A stretch of 64,000 bases of DNA from Pseudomonas capeferrum (GTDB taxonomy: Bacteria; Pseudomonadota; Gammaproteobacteria; Pseudomonadales; Pseudomonadaceae): assembly GCF_000731675.1 (NCBI RefSeq), contig NZ_JMIT01000001.1, positions 1,115,526 to 1,179,525 of the forward strand, given 5' to 3'. Position numbers and translations under genes: made by a program. Shown here one piece after another: positions 22,712-31,115 of the stretch (position 1 is the first letter of the stretch; each line of letters opens with the position of its first letter). The notes under the pieces are model-generated. The model ran no database searches. It saw only the letters and a program-made list of their open reading frames with translations, and was not told the origin of the DNA.

Positions 22712-25207
22712 ATGGCCAAGCCCCTGCAGGAGTACCAGCGCAAACGCGACTTCAACGCCACGCCCGAGCCCAGCGGTAACCGTGGCCAAGGCAAGCAGCC
22801 CCATGCCCTGCAGTTCTGCATCCAGAAGCACGACGCCAGCCACCTGCACTACGATTTTCGTCTGGAGCTCGACGGCACCCTGAAAAGCTGGGCGATCCCC
22901 AAGGGCCCTTCGCTGGACCCGAAGGTGCGCCGGCTGGCCGTACACGTCGAAGATCACCCGCTGGACTACGCCGACTTCGAGGGCAATATCCCGGAAGGCC
23001 ACTACGGCGCAGGCGACGTGATTGTCTGGGACCGGGGCATCTGGGAGCCCGAGGGTGACGCGCAGCAGGCCTATACCAAGGGCAAGCTGCGTTTTCGCTT
23101 GCAGGGCGAGAAACTCAATGGCGTATGGAACCTGTTTCGCACCCACCTTGGGGGCAAGAAAGAACAGTGGATGCTGGTCAAGTCGCACGATGGCGAAGCC
23201 CGCAGCGAGGCCGAGTACAAGATCGTCGAGGCTCAGCCCGACAGCGTGCTCAGCGAGCGGACCCTGGTCCCCAGGGTGCGAAAAACGGCCGGCAAGGCGG
23301 CGCCCCGTACGCCACGCAAACGCAAGGCCAGCGCCCAGCAGGCCGCGCTACCCGATACGTTGCAACCGCAACTGGCCACGCTGGTCGACTCGCCACCGGC
23401 CGGCGATTGGTTGTACGAGGTGAAGTTCGACGGCTACCGGATTCTCGCGCGCATCGACGGTGATGACATACGCCTGTACACCCGCAACGGCCATGACTGG
23501 ACTGCCAAGCTGCCGCATCAGCAAGCCGCGCTGCGCAACCTTGGCCTCGATTCGGCCTGGCTGGACGGCGAAATGGTGGTCAACGACGCCCATGGCGTGG
23601 CGGACTTCCAGGCCCTGCAGAACGCCTTCGATAGCGAAGACGATCAGCACATCCTCTATTACCTGTTCGACCTGCCCTTTCTGGGCGGCCAGGACCTGCG
23701 CCAATTACCGCTGCAAGAGCGGCGCAACACCCTGCAGCAGTTGCTGGACCAGGACGATTCGCAATGGCTGCGGTTTTCCGAAGGCTTCGATCAGCCGGTC
23801 GACTCACTGCTCGACAGCGCCTGCCGCATGAAGCTCGAAGGCCTGATTGGCAAACGCGCCGACAGCCCTTACATCGGCCGGCGCAGCGCCGACTGGATCA
23901 AACTCAAGTGCCAGCAACGCCAGGAATTCGTGATAGTCGGCTACACCGACCCCAAGGGCAGCCGCAGCGCCTTTGGCGCGTTGCTACTGGCCGTGCACGA
24001 CGAGGGCGGCGCGTTGCGCTATGCCGGCAAGGTGGGCACCGGCTTCAGCGCGGCCACCCTGGGCAGCATTCATGCGCGGCTCAAGCCTTTGCAAACGGCC
24101 AAACCACCCTTGAGCCAACCACCGACCGGTGCAGAAGCGCGGGGTGTGCATTGGCTCAAGCCGACCCTGCTGGCCGAAGTGGCCTACGCCCAGATGACCC
24201 GCGACGGTGTGGTGCGCCACGCGGTGTTCCATGGGCTGCGGGATGACAAACCTGCCACCGCCATCGATCTGGAGCACGCCATGCCTGGCAAGTCCGTCGC
24301 CAAGCCCAAGGCTCAGCGCAAACCCGAGGCGCTGGGCGAACTGCGCCTGACCCACCCTGAGCGCATCATCGACGCCACCCGCGCAACCACCAAGCGCCAG
24401 GTGGCCGAGTACTACGCGCAGGTCAGCGAGTGGATTCTGCCGCAACTGAAAAACCGCCCCGTGGCGCTGGTACGTGCCCCCGATGGCCTGGCGGGTGAGC
24501 TGTTCTTTCAGAAAAACGCCGACCAGTTGCACATCCCCAATGTGGTCAGCTACGACAAGAAAGCGGCCGGCCAGGCCGCCATGGTCATCAACCGCGCCGA
24601 CACCCTGCTGGGCGCGGTGCAAATGAACATGCTCGAACTGCATACCTGGAACGCCACCGACAAGGATTTCGACAAGCCGGACCGCTTCATCCTCGACCTG
24701 GACCCGGACCCTGCGCTGCCGTGGAAGGCGATGCTGGAGGCCACGCAACTGACTCTGACCCTGCTCGACGAGCTTGGCCTGAAGGTGTTCCTCAAGACCA
24801 GCGGCGGCAAGGGTATCCACCTCGTCGTGCCACTGACCCGCAAAGCGGGCTGGGACGAGGTGAAGGATTTCAGCCATGCCATCGTCGATTACCTGGCCAA
24901 TCTGTTCCCCGATCGGCTCAGCGCCGTGTCGGGGCCGAAGAACAGGGTCGGGCGTATCTTCATTGACTATCTGCGCAATGGCCAAGGCGCTACCACCGCC
25001 TGCGCCTACTCGTTGCGGGCGCGAGAAGGCCTGCCGGTGTCCGTGCCCATCTGGCGCGAAGAGTTGGCGCAACTCAAGGGCGCCAACCAATGGCACATCG
25101 GCAACCTGCACGAACGCCTGGCCGAAGTGGACGACCCATGGGCCGACATGGGCAAGACCCGTCAATTGATCACCGCGCGCATGCGCAAACAGCTAGGTCT
25201 GGGCTGA
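22712..25207 (+). CDS. ligD: ATP-dependent DNA ligase D (LigD), NHEJ
   Basis: An 831-residue three-domain enzyme in the order phosphoesterase, ligase, polymerase. The PE domain (about 1-170) shows HDASHLHYDFRLELDG and IPEGHYGAG. The ligase domain (about 215-525) has the nucleotidyl-accepting Lys238 in EVKFDGYR, the EMVVNDA-like motif and WIKLKC. The polymerase/primase domain (about 540-831) has the metal-binding Asp pair in ILDLDPDP near residue 660 and TSGGKGIHLV. With Ku, LigD repairs double-strand breaks by non-homologous end joining, mostly in stationary phase. Its stop shares a base with the next gene's ATG (TGATG at 25205-25209). Ku is encoded about 3.2 kb away on the other strand. Confidence 0.97.
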   Translation: MAKPLQEYQRKRDFNATPEPSGNRGQGKQPHALQFCIQKHDASHLHYDFRLELDGTLKSWAIPKGPSLDPKVRRLAVHVEDHPLDYADFEGNIPEGHYGAGDVIVWDRGIWEPEGDAQQAYTKGKLRFRLQGEKLNGVWNLFRTHLGGKKEQWMLVKSHDGEARSEAEYKIVEAQPDSVLSERTLVPRVRKTAGKAAPRTPRKRKASAQQAALPDTLQPQLATLVDSPPAGDWLYEVKFDGYRILARIDGDDIRLYTRNGHDWTAKLPHQQAALRNLGLDSAWLDGEMVVNDAHGVADFQALQNAFDSEDDQHILYYLFDLPFLGGQDLRQLPLQERRNTLQQLLDQDDSQWLRFSEGFDQPVDSLLDSACRMKLEGLIGKRADSPYIGRRSADWIKLKCQQRQEFVIVGYTDPKGSRSAFGALLLAVHDEGGALRYAGKVGTGFSAATLGSIHARLKPLQTAKPPLSQPPTGAEARGVHWLKPTLLAEVAYAQMTRDGVVRHAVFHGLRDDKPATAIDLEHAMPGKSVAKPKAQRKPEALGELRLTHPERIIDATRATTKRQVAEYYAQVSEWILPQLKNRPVALVRAPDGLAGELFFQKNADQLHIPNVVSYDKKAAGQAAMVINRADTLLGAVQMNMLELHTWNATDKDFDKPDRFILDLDPDPALPWKAMLEATQLTLTLLDELGLKVFLKTSGGKGIHLVVPLTRKAGWDEVKDFSHAIVDYLANLFPDRLSAVSGPKNRVGRIFIDYLRNGQGATTACAYSLRAREGLPVSVPIWREELAQLKGANQWHIGNLHERLAEVDDPWADMGKTRQLITARMRKQLGLG

Positions 25208-26250
25208 TGAGCATCATTCAGGACTTTGATCTGAACAACCTTGACCGCCTGTTGCGCGCCTTTACCGAACGGCCGCAGGCGCTCAACCTCGATACCCAGC
25301 TGCCAGCGCTGATCCAGGCGTTGCAGGCTGACCACCTTGACCTGCTGCCCTTGCCGGGCCAAGGCAACACCTTGCGGCGGTGGCAGAGCCTGGCACGCAT
25401 CGCTGGCTGTGACATGGCCCTGGCCAAACTCTACGAGGGCCATACCGATGCCTTGGCGATCCTTGCCGAATGCGGCGCCGCGCACCACGCCCAGGAGGGT
25501 ATCTGGGGCGTGTGGGCTGCCGAACCGCCGAATGCCCGCGCACGTATCGTCGAACGCCAGGGCGAGCAGGTGCGCCTGGCTGGCCGCAAGGCTTGGTGTT
25601 CAGGTGCCTTGCAGATCGACCGCGCGCTCATCACTGCCTGGGGTGATGACGAACAACCGCAGCTGGTAGCGATAGAGCTGTCGCACCCCAGCCAAGGCTT
25701 GAACATCGAGCACTGGCAAGCTGTGGGCATGGCCACCACGGCAAGCGTCGAGGTCGAGTTCAGCCATACACCCGGCATCGCCATCGGCAAGCCGGGGCAG
25801 TATCTGTCGCGCCCGGGCTTCTGGCACGGCGGGGCTGGCATTGCGGCCTGCTGGTACGGCGCCGCCGAGGCACTGGCCGATTACCTGCGCGAACACTGTC
25901 GCAACCCACGCCCGGACCCGCATGCCGACGCCCACCTGGGCGCGGTCGACGCGGCCTTGCTTGGCGCCAGGGCGGCGCTGCGCGAGTGTGCAGCCTGGAT
26001 CGACCGCGAGCCAAGCGCGGATGCCAGCTTCGAGGTGCGGCGCACCCGCGCGCAGGTCGAACAGGCCGTTGAGCAGGTGATCCATCACGTGGGGCGGGCA
26101 CTGGGTGCCTCGCCGTTCTGCCGCAGCAGCCACTTTGCCCGGTTGAGCGCCGATTTGCCGGTCTTTATGCGCCAGAGCCACGCCGAGCGTGACCTGGCGG
26201 CCCTCGGACAGCAGCTGGCGAACGTGCCAGCAGGAGCTTGGCAGTTATGA
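25207..26250 (+). CDS. Acyl-CoA dehydrogenase-like flavoprotein
   Basis: A 347-residue protein with the three-part acyl-CoA dehydrogenase layout: helical N-terminal part (about 1-105; WQSLARIAGCDMALAKLYEGH), a beta region (about 110-195; GIWGVWAAEPPNARARI, GRKAWCSGALQIDRALI) and a helical C-terminal part (about 200-347). The GRKxWCSGA segment corresponds to the usual GxKxxxTNA flavin-contact region. It is short for the family and I cannot place a catalytic Glu. The first gene of a four-gene cassette, it is coupled to ligD (TGATG) and to the PIG-L gene (4-base overlap). Substrate unknown; it is unlikely to serve ordinary beta-oxidation in this setting. Confidence 0.75.
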   Translation: MSIIQDFDLNNLDRLLRAFTERPQALNLDTQLPALIQALQADHLDLLPLPGQGNTLRRWQSLARIAGCDMALAKLYEGHTDALAILAECGAAHHAQEGIWGVWAAEPPNARARIVERQGEQVRLAGRKAWCSGALQIDRALITAWGDDEQPQLVAIELSHPSQGLNIEHWQAVGMATTASVEVEFSHTPGIAIGKPGQYLSRPGFWHGGAGIAACWYGAAEALADYLREHCRNPRPDPHADAHLGAVDAALLGARAALRECAAWIDREPSADASFEVRRTRAQVEQAVEQVIHHVGRALGASPFCRSSHFARLSADLPVFMRQSHAERDLAALGQQLANVPAGAWQL

Positions 26251-26996
26251 ATTTGATCGCGTCCAGCAACGGCACCCCCTGGGCTGACTGGCAGCATGCC
26301 GCGCACCTGGCCAGGGCCACCTGGATCGACCCCGGGCAACTGTGCCCGCCGGGGCGTCGCCTGGTACTGATCGCCCCCCACCCGGATGATGAAATTCTCA
26401 TGGCGGGCGGCTTGCTGGCGGGCTTTCACGGGCGCGAAGAAGACTTGGTGCTGATTTCGGCCACCGATGGCGAGGGCAGCCACCCAGGCTCCAGGCACTG
26501 GACCGAGCACCGCTTGCGCAGGCAACGGCCGCTGGAGAGCCGCCACGCCCTGCAACAGCTCGACCTGGACCTTAACCGCCTGGACTGGCGCAGGCTGCAC
26601 CTGAAGGATGGTGCGCTGCCGCGCGACGAGGCCTATCTGGTCAACCACCTGAGCCAGCTGCTCAAGCCCGACGACCTGCTCATGGCCACCTGGCGCAACG
26701 ATGGCCATTGTGATCACGAAGCGGTTGGCAGGGCCGCCGCGCAATCGGCACTGGCGCGCAAGGTGCAACTGGTGGAGGTGCCGGTATGGGCCTGGCACTG
26801 GGCGCAACCGGACGACCCTCGCCTGCCCTGGCCGCGGGCTCATCGCGTGCAGCTCGATGAAGCCCGCCTGGCCCGCAAGCGCAAGGCCCTGGCTGCGCAC
26901 GCCAGCCAGCTGGAGCCGGATGACGGCCAACCGCCCGTGTTGCCTGCCGCTTTGCAGGACTGCCTGCTACAGCCATTCGAACTGGTGTTCTTGTAA
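26247..26996 (+). CDS. PIG-L/LmbE-family deacetylase
   Basis: A 249-residue protein with the zinc-binding motif APHPDDEILMAGG near residue 46 and a later H-x-x-H pair in GHCDHEAVG, the ligand set of the GlcNAc-PI de-N-acetylase (LmbE/PIG-L) family. Members remove acetyl groups from N-acetylglucosamine-type sugars on lipids, antibiotics or thiols. The start overlaps the previous stop by 4 bases (ATGA at 26247-26250), so it is translated with the acyl-CoA dehydrogenase-like gene. The methyltransferase gene follows after 10 bases. Combined with a glycosyltransferase two genes later, the cassette suggests building of an amino-sugar-containing molecule. The product is not known to me. Confidence 0.87.
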   Translation: MNLIASSNGTPWADWQHAAHLARATWIDPGQLCPPGRRLVLIAPHPDDEILMAGGLLAGFHGREEDLVLISATDGEGSHPGSRHWTEHRLRRQRPLESRHALQQLDLDLNRLDWRRLHLKDGALPRDEAYLVNHLSQLLKPDDLLMATWRNDGHCDHEAVGRAAAQSALARKVQLVEVPVWAWHWAQPDDPRLPWPRAHRVQLDEARLARKRKALAAHASQLEPDDGQPPVLPAALQDCLLQPFELVFL

Positions 26997-27006
26997 GGGA
27001 ATCGAC

Positions 27007-27606
27007 ATGAGCCTCGACGCGCAATACTTCGCCGACCTCTACGCCAGCAGTGAAGACCCCTGGGCCTTCCGCACCCGCTGGTACGAAAAGCGCAAACGTG
27101 AGCTGGTCATGGCCAGCCTGCCTCGCCAATGCTACCAGCGTGTATTTGAACCGGCCTGTGCCAACGGCGAACTCAGCGCCTTGCTGGCCGAGCGTTGTGC
27201 CGACCTGCTGTGCCAGGACCTGGACCCGACCGCGGTGGGCCTGGCCCGTGAACGCCTCGCGAACGTGAGCCACGCCTCGGTTGAACTAGGCAAGTTACCA
27301 GGTGACTGGCCCGGGGGGCGCTTCGATCTCATTGTGTTGAGTGAACTGGGTTACTACCTCGACCCGACAGACTGGCTGCAGGTTATCGAGCAGTCGGTCG
27401 CCAGCCTGAGCTACGACGGCGGCTTGCTGGCCTGTCACTGGAAACACCCGATCGCGGGCTGCCCGCAGGATGGCCGCGAGGTGCACCGGATGCTGGGCAA
27501 GCATCTACCGCTGTATCCGGTGTATCGCCACGAGGAAGCGGACTTTCTACTCGAATACTGGTCATGCCAGCCCAGCGTGGTGGACCTTGACGAGACCTGC
27601 CCATGA
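27007..27606 (+). CDS. Class I SAM-dependent methyltransferase (NodS-like)
   Basis: A 199-residue methyltransferase. SAM-binding motif I is FEPACANGELSALLA near residue 46, followed by an acidic loop (QDLDPTA) and motif IV-like FDLIVLSELGYYL. The N-terminal DAQYFADLYASSEDPWAFRT and the tryptophan-containing segment WYEKRKRE are those of NodS-like methyltransferases, which in rhizobia N-methylate a de-N-acetylated chitooligosaccharide. Following a PIG-L deacetylase, an N-methylation of a freshly exposed amine is an attractive parallel, but inference. AAGGGA precedes the ATG at 27007. Its stop overlaps the next ATG by 4 bases. Confidence 0.88.
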   Translation: MSLDAQYFADLYASSEDPWAFRTRWYEKRKRELVMASLPRQCYQRVFEPACANGELSALLAERCADLLCQDLDPTAVGLARERLANVSHASVELGKLPGDWPGGRFDLIVLSELGYYLDPTDWLQVIEQSVASLSYDGGLLACHWKHPIAGCPQDGREVHRMLGKHLPLYPVYRHEEADFLLEYWSCQPSVVDLDETCP

Positions 27607-28265
27607 TCGCCGTAGTGATCCCCGCGCACAACGAGGCGCGACGCCTGGGGCGGTGCCTCAAGGCGGTCAAGGTCGCTGCCGCGCAGGCCGAGCAAGCGGG
27701 CTACCAGGTCAGCATCCTGGTGGTGTTGGACCGCTGCAGTGACGGTAGCGCGGCGGTGGCCAGGCGTCATGGCGTGCAGACGCTGGACGTTCACGCCGGC
27801 AACGTTGGCATGGCACGCAGGGCTGGGGCCGCCAAGGTGATCGAACAAGGCGCCAGCTGGCTGGCCTGTACCGATGCCGACAGCCAGGTGCCGCCGCACT
27901 GGCTGCTGTCGCAACTGGCGTTTGGGGCAGATGTGGTCTGTGGAACGGTGCATGTGGAATGCTGGCAGCCTTGGCAGAAGGCTGCCTTGCGTCGGCTGTA
28001 CCTGAGCCGCTACGAGGCGCGTGAAGGGCATCGGCATATTCACGGTGCCAACCTTGGGGTCAGCGCGCAGGCTTATCTGCAGATTGGGGGCTTCCAGCCG
28101 TTGCCAGCGCATGAGGATGTACAGTTGGTGCGCGACCTGGAAGCGCAAGGGGCGCAGATTTCGTGGACGGCACGGCATAGTGTGGCCACCAGCAGCCGGC
28201 GGGACAGCCGGGCGCGGGAGGGGTTTGGGGATTATTTGGCGAGCCTTGAGGTGACGGTGTCGTGA
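27603..28265 (+). CDS. Glycosyltransferase family 2
   Basis: A 220-residue GT-A fold enzyme with VVIPAHNEARRLGRCL at the start, the nucleotide-sugar loop VVLDRCSDGSA, the metal-binding D-x-D as TDADSQVPPHW and an acceptor-side motif HEDVQLVRDL (ED base). No membrane segment follows the catalytic domain, so it is a short cytoplasmic or peripheral enzyme. The start overlaps the methyltransferase stop (ATGA at 27603-27606). It is the last gene of the cassette that begins with the acyl-CoA dehydrogenase-like gene, and its end faces Ku across a 98-base gap containing a REP-like repeat. Confidence 0.88.
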   Translation: MIAVVIPAHNEARRLGRCLKAVKVAAAQAEQAGYQVSILVVLDRCSDGSAAVARRHGVQTLDVHAGNVGMARRAGAAKVIEQGASWLACTDADSQVPPHWLLSQLAFGADVVCGTVHVECWQPWQKAALRRLYLSRYEAREGHRHIHGANLGVSAQAYLQIGGFQPLPAHEDVQLVRDLEAQGAQISWTARHSVATSSRRDSRAREGFGDYLASLEVTVS

Positions 28266-28274
28266 TTGGGGTCC

Positions 28275-28319
28275 TGGGGCTGCTTTGCAGCCCTTTCGCG
28301 ACGCAAGGCCGCTCCTACA
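28275..28319 (+). repeat. REP-like palindromic element
   Basis: TGGGGCTGCTTTGCAGCCC forms a tight hairpin (GGGCTGC/GCAGCCC) and is followed by TTCGCGACGCAAGGCCGCTC and CTACA. This GGGGCTGC...CGCTCCTACA arrangement is the form I know from P. putida-group extragenic palindromes. It sits between the convergent glycosyltransferase and Ku genes, the usual place for such elements, and may act as their shared transcription end. Confidence 0.7.
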
Positions 28320-28363
28320 CCGATCGCGTTCTTTTGGACTGCCCCCAAAATCTCAGCCATGAT

Positions 28364-29224
28364 TCAAGAAGCCTTGCGCGTACGCTTGGCAGGTTTCTTC
28401 TCGGGCTCGGGCTTTTTCTTCCCCGCCGCCGCCCCCTTGCCGCCCAAGCTGCGTTTGAGCAGTTCGGTAAGGTCGATAATATCGGCACCTTTCTCTGCAG
28501 GACCGCCCTCGCCCTTCTCCACCACGCTGATCTTGCCCTTGCTGGCTTTCTCTTCCACCAGGTCCATGATGGTCTGGCGAAACGCATCCTGATACTCATC
28601 CGGCTGCCATGAGCCGCTCATGTCCTCGACCAGCCGCTTGGCCATGTCCAGTTCACGTTTGTCCACTTTGGTATCGGTCACGCTCTTGTCCAGCTCCAGC
28701 GTCTCCAACCCGCGCACTTCCTCGGGCCAGCGCAGGGTGATCATCACCAGGGCATCATCCAGCGGGCGCAGCAGCGTCAAGTGCTGACGGGTATGCAACA
28801 CCACCGTGGCCAACGCCACCTTGCCGGTGCTGGCCAGCGTTTCGCGCAGCAACGCATAGACCTTGCCGCCGCGGCGGTCGGGGCTCAGGTAATACGGGGT
28901 ATCGAAATGCTGCAGGGGAATTTCGCCGGCATCGACGAACGAGAAGATATCGATGGTCTGAGTCGCTTCAGGCCGGGCCGTGCGGATCTCTTCCTCGCTG
29001 ATCACCACATAACGGCCTTTCTCGTACTCCACACCTTTGACGATGTTGTCCTTGTCGATCTCTTTGCCGGTGACCTTGTTGATCCGCTTGTAACCGACCG
29101 GCTCCATGCTGCGTTTGTCCAGCCAGTCGAAATCGACCCGCTCGGTGCGCACCGCAGTATTCAGCGAGACGGGGATGTGCACCAGCCCGAAACTGATCGC
29201 GCCCTTCCAGATTGCCCTTGCCAT
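28364..29224 (-). CDS. ku: Ku protein, NHEJ DNA end-binding
   Basis: A 286-residue bacterial Ku. The conserved N-terminus MARAIWKGAISFGLVHIPV, the core with FSFVDAGEIPLQHFDTPYYL, and LVEDMSGSWQPDEYQD are diagnostic. A basic, Lys/Pro-rich C-terminal tail (about 255-286; KKKPEPEKKPAKRTRK) extends past the ring-forming core, as in Ku proteins that slide inward on DNA. It binds broken ends as a homodimer and recruits LigD, encoded convergently nearby. A very strong ribosome binding site (GGAGGGAGG) precedes the ATG at 29224. It is probably expressed in stationary phase, but I did not find a clear RpoS promoter. Confidence 0.97.
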   Translation of the reverse strand: MARAIWKGAISFGLVHIPVSLNTAVRTERVDFDWLDKRSMEPVGYKRINKVTGKEIDKDNIVKGVEYEKGRYVVISEEEIRTARPEATQTIDIFSFVDAGEIPLQHFDTPYYLSPDRRGGKVYALLRETLASTGKVALATVVLHTRQHLTLLRPLDDALVMITLRWPEEVRGLETLELDKSVTDTKVDKRELDMAKRLVEDMSGSWQPDEYQDAFRQTIMDLVEEKASKGKISVVEKGEGGPAEKGADIIDLTELLKRSLGGKGAAAGKKKPEPEKKPAKRTRKAS

Positions 29225-29306
29225 GGTTAAGTCACCTCCCTCCAGCCCTGCGTCTATCGGAGCCTCTACTTGAAGTGACTGCGGCGCGCTGGGAAGGTTT
29301 AGTCAG

Positions 29307-29326
29307 GCTGCCCTGCGGCGGGCAGC
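29307..29326 (-). other. Hairpin downstream of nucleosidase-like gene
   Basis: GCTGCCC (29307-29313) and GGGCAGC (29320-29326) form a perfect 7-bp stem with a 6-base loop between the nucleosidase-like stop (29337) and the Ku start (29224), both on the minus strand. It may end the upstream transcript so that Ku has its own promoter; no T-run follows. Confidence 0.4.
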
Positions 29327-29336
29327 GACTCGGTGC

Positions 29337-29918
29337 TTAGCTGAACAGCACGCGCTTGAAGGCCTCGGCGGCCAGGTGCACTTGCACCGACCAATCGTCT
29401 GCGGCTTCGCTGCCGGCATCGTCGGAAATGTACTTGAGGCAGACGAATGGAATGCCTTCGCTGCGGGCGATCAGTGCCAGTACGTAAGCCTCCATGTCGA
29501 CCACATCGTAAGGTGCCTTGCCGTGGCTGGTCTCGAAATTGTCACCTGTGCCGCAGGTTTCAAGGGCAAGCCCTGGGATTGGCTCGCCGTGTTCGAGCAG
29601 AACGGGGATGTCCGACAGTGGCGTCTCGTAGCGGGCGAAGCCCAGCGGCGTGACATCCATGTCGCGCTGGACGAAACGGGTGCAGCACACCACTTCACCC
29701 TTGCCATGGCCCTGGCTGCCGGCCGAACCCAGGTTGACGATCAGCTTGGGCTTGCGCTGGGCGATGGCCTTGGTCAGCGCGATGGCAGCATTGACCTTGC
29801 CGATGCCAGTGAACACAGTGTTCACCTCGGCAAACACAGTGCCAGCCTCGGCCTCGAGGGCGAAGACGAACAGCGTGTCATCCAGGGAAATGTCGGGGAA
29901 TTGCTTGATCAGCATCAT
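29337..29918 (-). CDS. Nucleosidase/phosphorylase-fold protein (MTA/SAH nucleosidase-like)
   Basis: A 193-residue PNP/UDP-fold protein. Family motifs visible are TLFVFALEAEAGTVF at the start, VFTGIGKVNAA, VNLGSAGSQ, and the C-terminal VDMEAYVLALIARSEGIPFV followed by KYISDDAG, where Glu of DMEA and Asp of SDDA correspond to ribose- and base-contacting residues. It is shorter than Pfs/MtnN (about 230 residues). The substrate could be methylthioadenosine, adenosylhomocysteine or another nucleoside. The start is uncertain: ATG 29918 and a longer ATG 29957 both lack a strong ribosome binding site. It has no obvious partner except possibly the downstream SAM-related genes. Confidence 0.8.
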   Translation of the reverse strand: MMLIKQFPDISLDDTLFVFALEAEAGTVFAEVNTVFTGIGKVNAAIALTKAIAQRKPKLIVNLGSAGSQGHGKGEVVCCTRFVQRDMDVTPLGFARYETPLSDIPVLLEHGEPIPGLALETCGTGDNFETSHGKAPYDVVDMEAYVLALIARSEGIPFVCLKYISDDAGSEAADDWSVQVHLAAEAFKRVLFS

Positions 29919-29990
29919 GGCGCAGGGGGTCCGGGTGGCTGCAAAGGGCGCGGCCATTTTCGGACAACCCTGGCGAATTGCAAGCCCCGG

Positions 29991-31112
29991 CTACCGTTGC
30001 GTATGCCCTTGCCTGATCACCTGCTCGACCACGGCCTGTAGCGCTTCGGTAGCGTTCTTCCCGGCGGCGCACGCCTGCCCCAGGCATTCTAGCTGTCGGT
30101 CGGCACTGGTGCCCTCACGCAGGATACGCCGGGCATGCTCGAAGGCGCGTTCGGCGTCCACGGTGTCGACGGGGAACTGCCCCTGCAACTGCGCCAGCCA
30201 GCCTTCGGCCGTGACCGGCTGTTGCTGCTGGGTACCAATGAACTGGCCTTGGCGGCCGTAGCGCAGGGCGCGCCAGTAATTCTCCTGCGCGACCCAGCGC
30301 AACTCCCGGTTGAGGGGTGCGCGCGCTTGCCTTGGCTGCACGCTGTGCTCCACCAAGTGGCGAAACACCCCGGCGATGCTCAAAGCGTCCTCAAGGCAGG
30401 GGCAGCCATCACAGATACGCAGCTCGACGGTGGGGAAACGTCGCGACGGTCGGATGGCCCACCAGAAGTCACCGTCAGCAGCTAACGAGCCGGTGCGCTG
30501 AAGCAAGGCCCGGTAGCGTTCATAGGCAGACCAGTCGGCCAGCGGCTCGGGCAACCCCATGTGCGGCCACTCGCCACAAATGACCCGCCGATAGCTCATG
30601 TAGCCGGTACCCTGGCCCAGCCACAAGGGCGAGGATGTACTGAGAACCAGCAGCAGCGGCAACCAGTGCACCAGCCGATTGATCAATTGCATGCGGTCGC
30701 AGTCCGCCGGCACCCCCACGTGAACATGCAAGCCATTGAGCAGGCTGCGCCGCGCCACGTGCTGGTAGTCGTCGAACAACTGGCGGTAGTGCACGCACGG
30801 CGCAGGCTTGTGCCGCAGCCAGGCTGCATTCGGGTGGCTGCCCGCGCCATACAGGCCCATGCCTTGTGCCGCCAGCACCTCGCTCAATCGCTGCCGGGCA
30901 TGCAAGAAGAACTCGCGCGCCTCGAACAGGTTGGCGAACACGGGAGAGGCGACTTCTATCTGGCTGCGGAACATCTCCTGGGCAAAATGCTGCCCCAGTA
31001 CTTCACGACACTGCCTGACCAGGCTCGAGGCAGGCATCGCCGGCACCTTGCCGGTAGCCAGGTCCACCAGCAGGTATTCCTCCTCGATGCCAAACGTACA
31101 AGGCAGGGCCAT
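29991..31112 (-). CDS. ybdK: GCS2-family carboxylate-amine ligase (YbdK-like)
   Basis: A 373-residue ligase of the glutamate-cysteine ligase 2 family. The N-terminal TFGIEEEYLLVDLATG, the central SLLNGLHVHVGV and the PTVELRICDGCPCLEDAL segment are characteristic, with Glu and His residues in positions that bind ATP-Mg. YbdK itself has weak gamma-glutamylcysteine ligase activity in vitro, and the true substrates of the family are often other carboxylate/amine pairs. It is the third gene of a coupled set: only 3 bases separate it from the upstream methyltransferase stop. In that context it may join an amino acid to a carboxylate product of the set. Ends near 29991 with polar tail. Confidence 0.88.
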   Translation of the reverse strand: MALPCTFGIEEEYLLVDLATGKVPAMPASSLVRQCREVLGQHFAQEMFRSQIEVASPVFANLFEAREFFLHARQRLSEVLAAQGMGLYGAGSHPNAAWLRHKPAPCVHYRQLFDDYQHVARRSLLNGLHVHVGVPADCDRMQLINRLVHWLPLLLVLSTSSPLWLGQGTGYMSYRRVICGEWPHMGLPEPLADWSAYERYRALLQRTGSLAADGDFWWAIRPSRRFPTVELRICDGCPCLEDALSIAGVFRHLVEHSVQPRQARAPLNRELRWVAQENYWRALRYGRQGQFIGTQQQQPVTAEGWLAQLQGQFPVDTVDAERAFEHARRILREGTSADRQLECLGQACAAGKNATEALQAVVEQVIRQGHTQR

Positions 31113-31115
31113 GCT

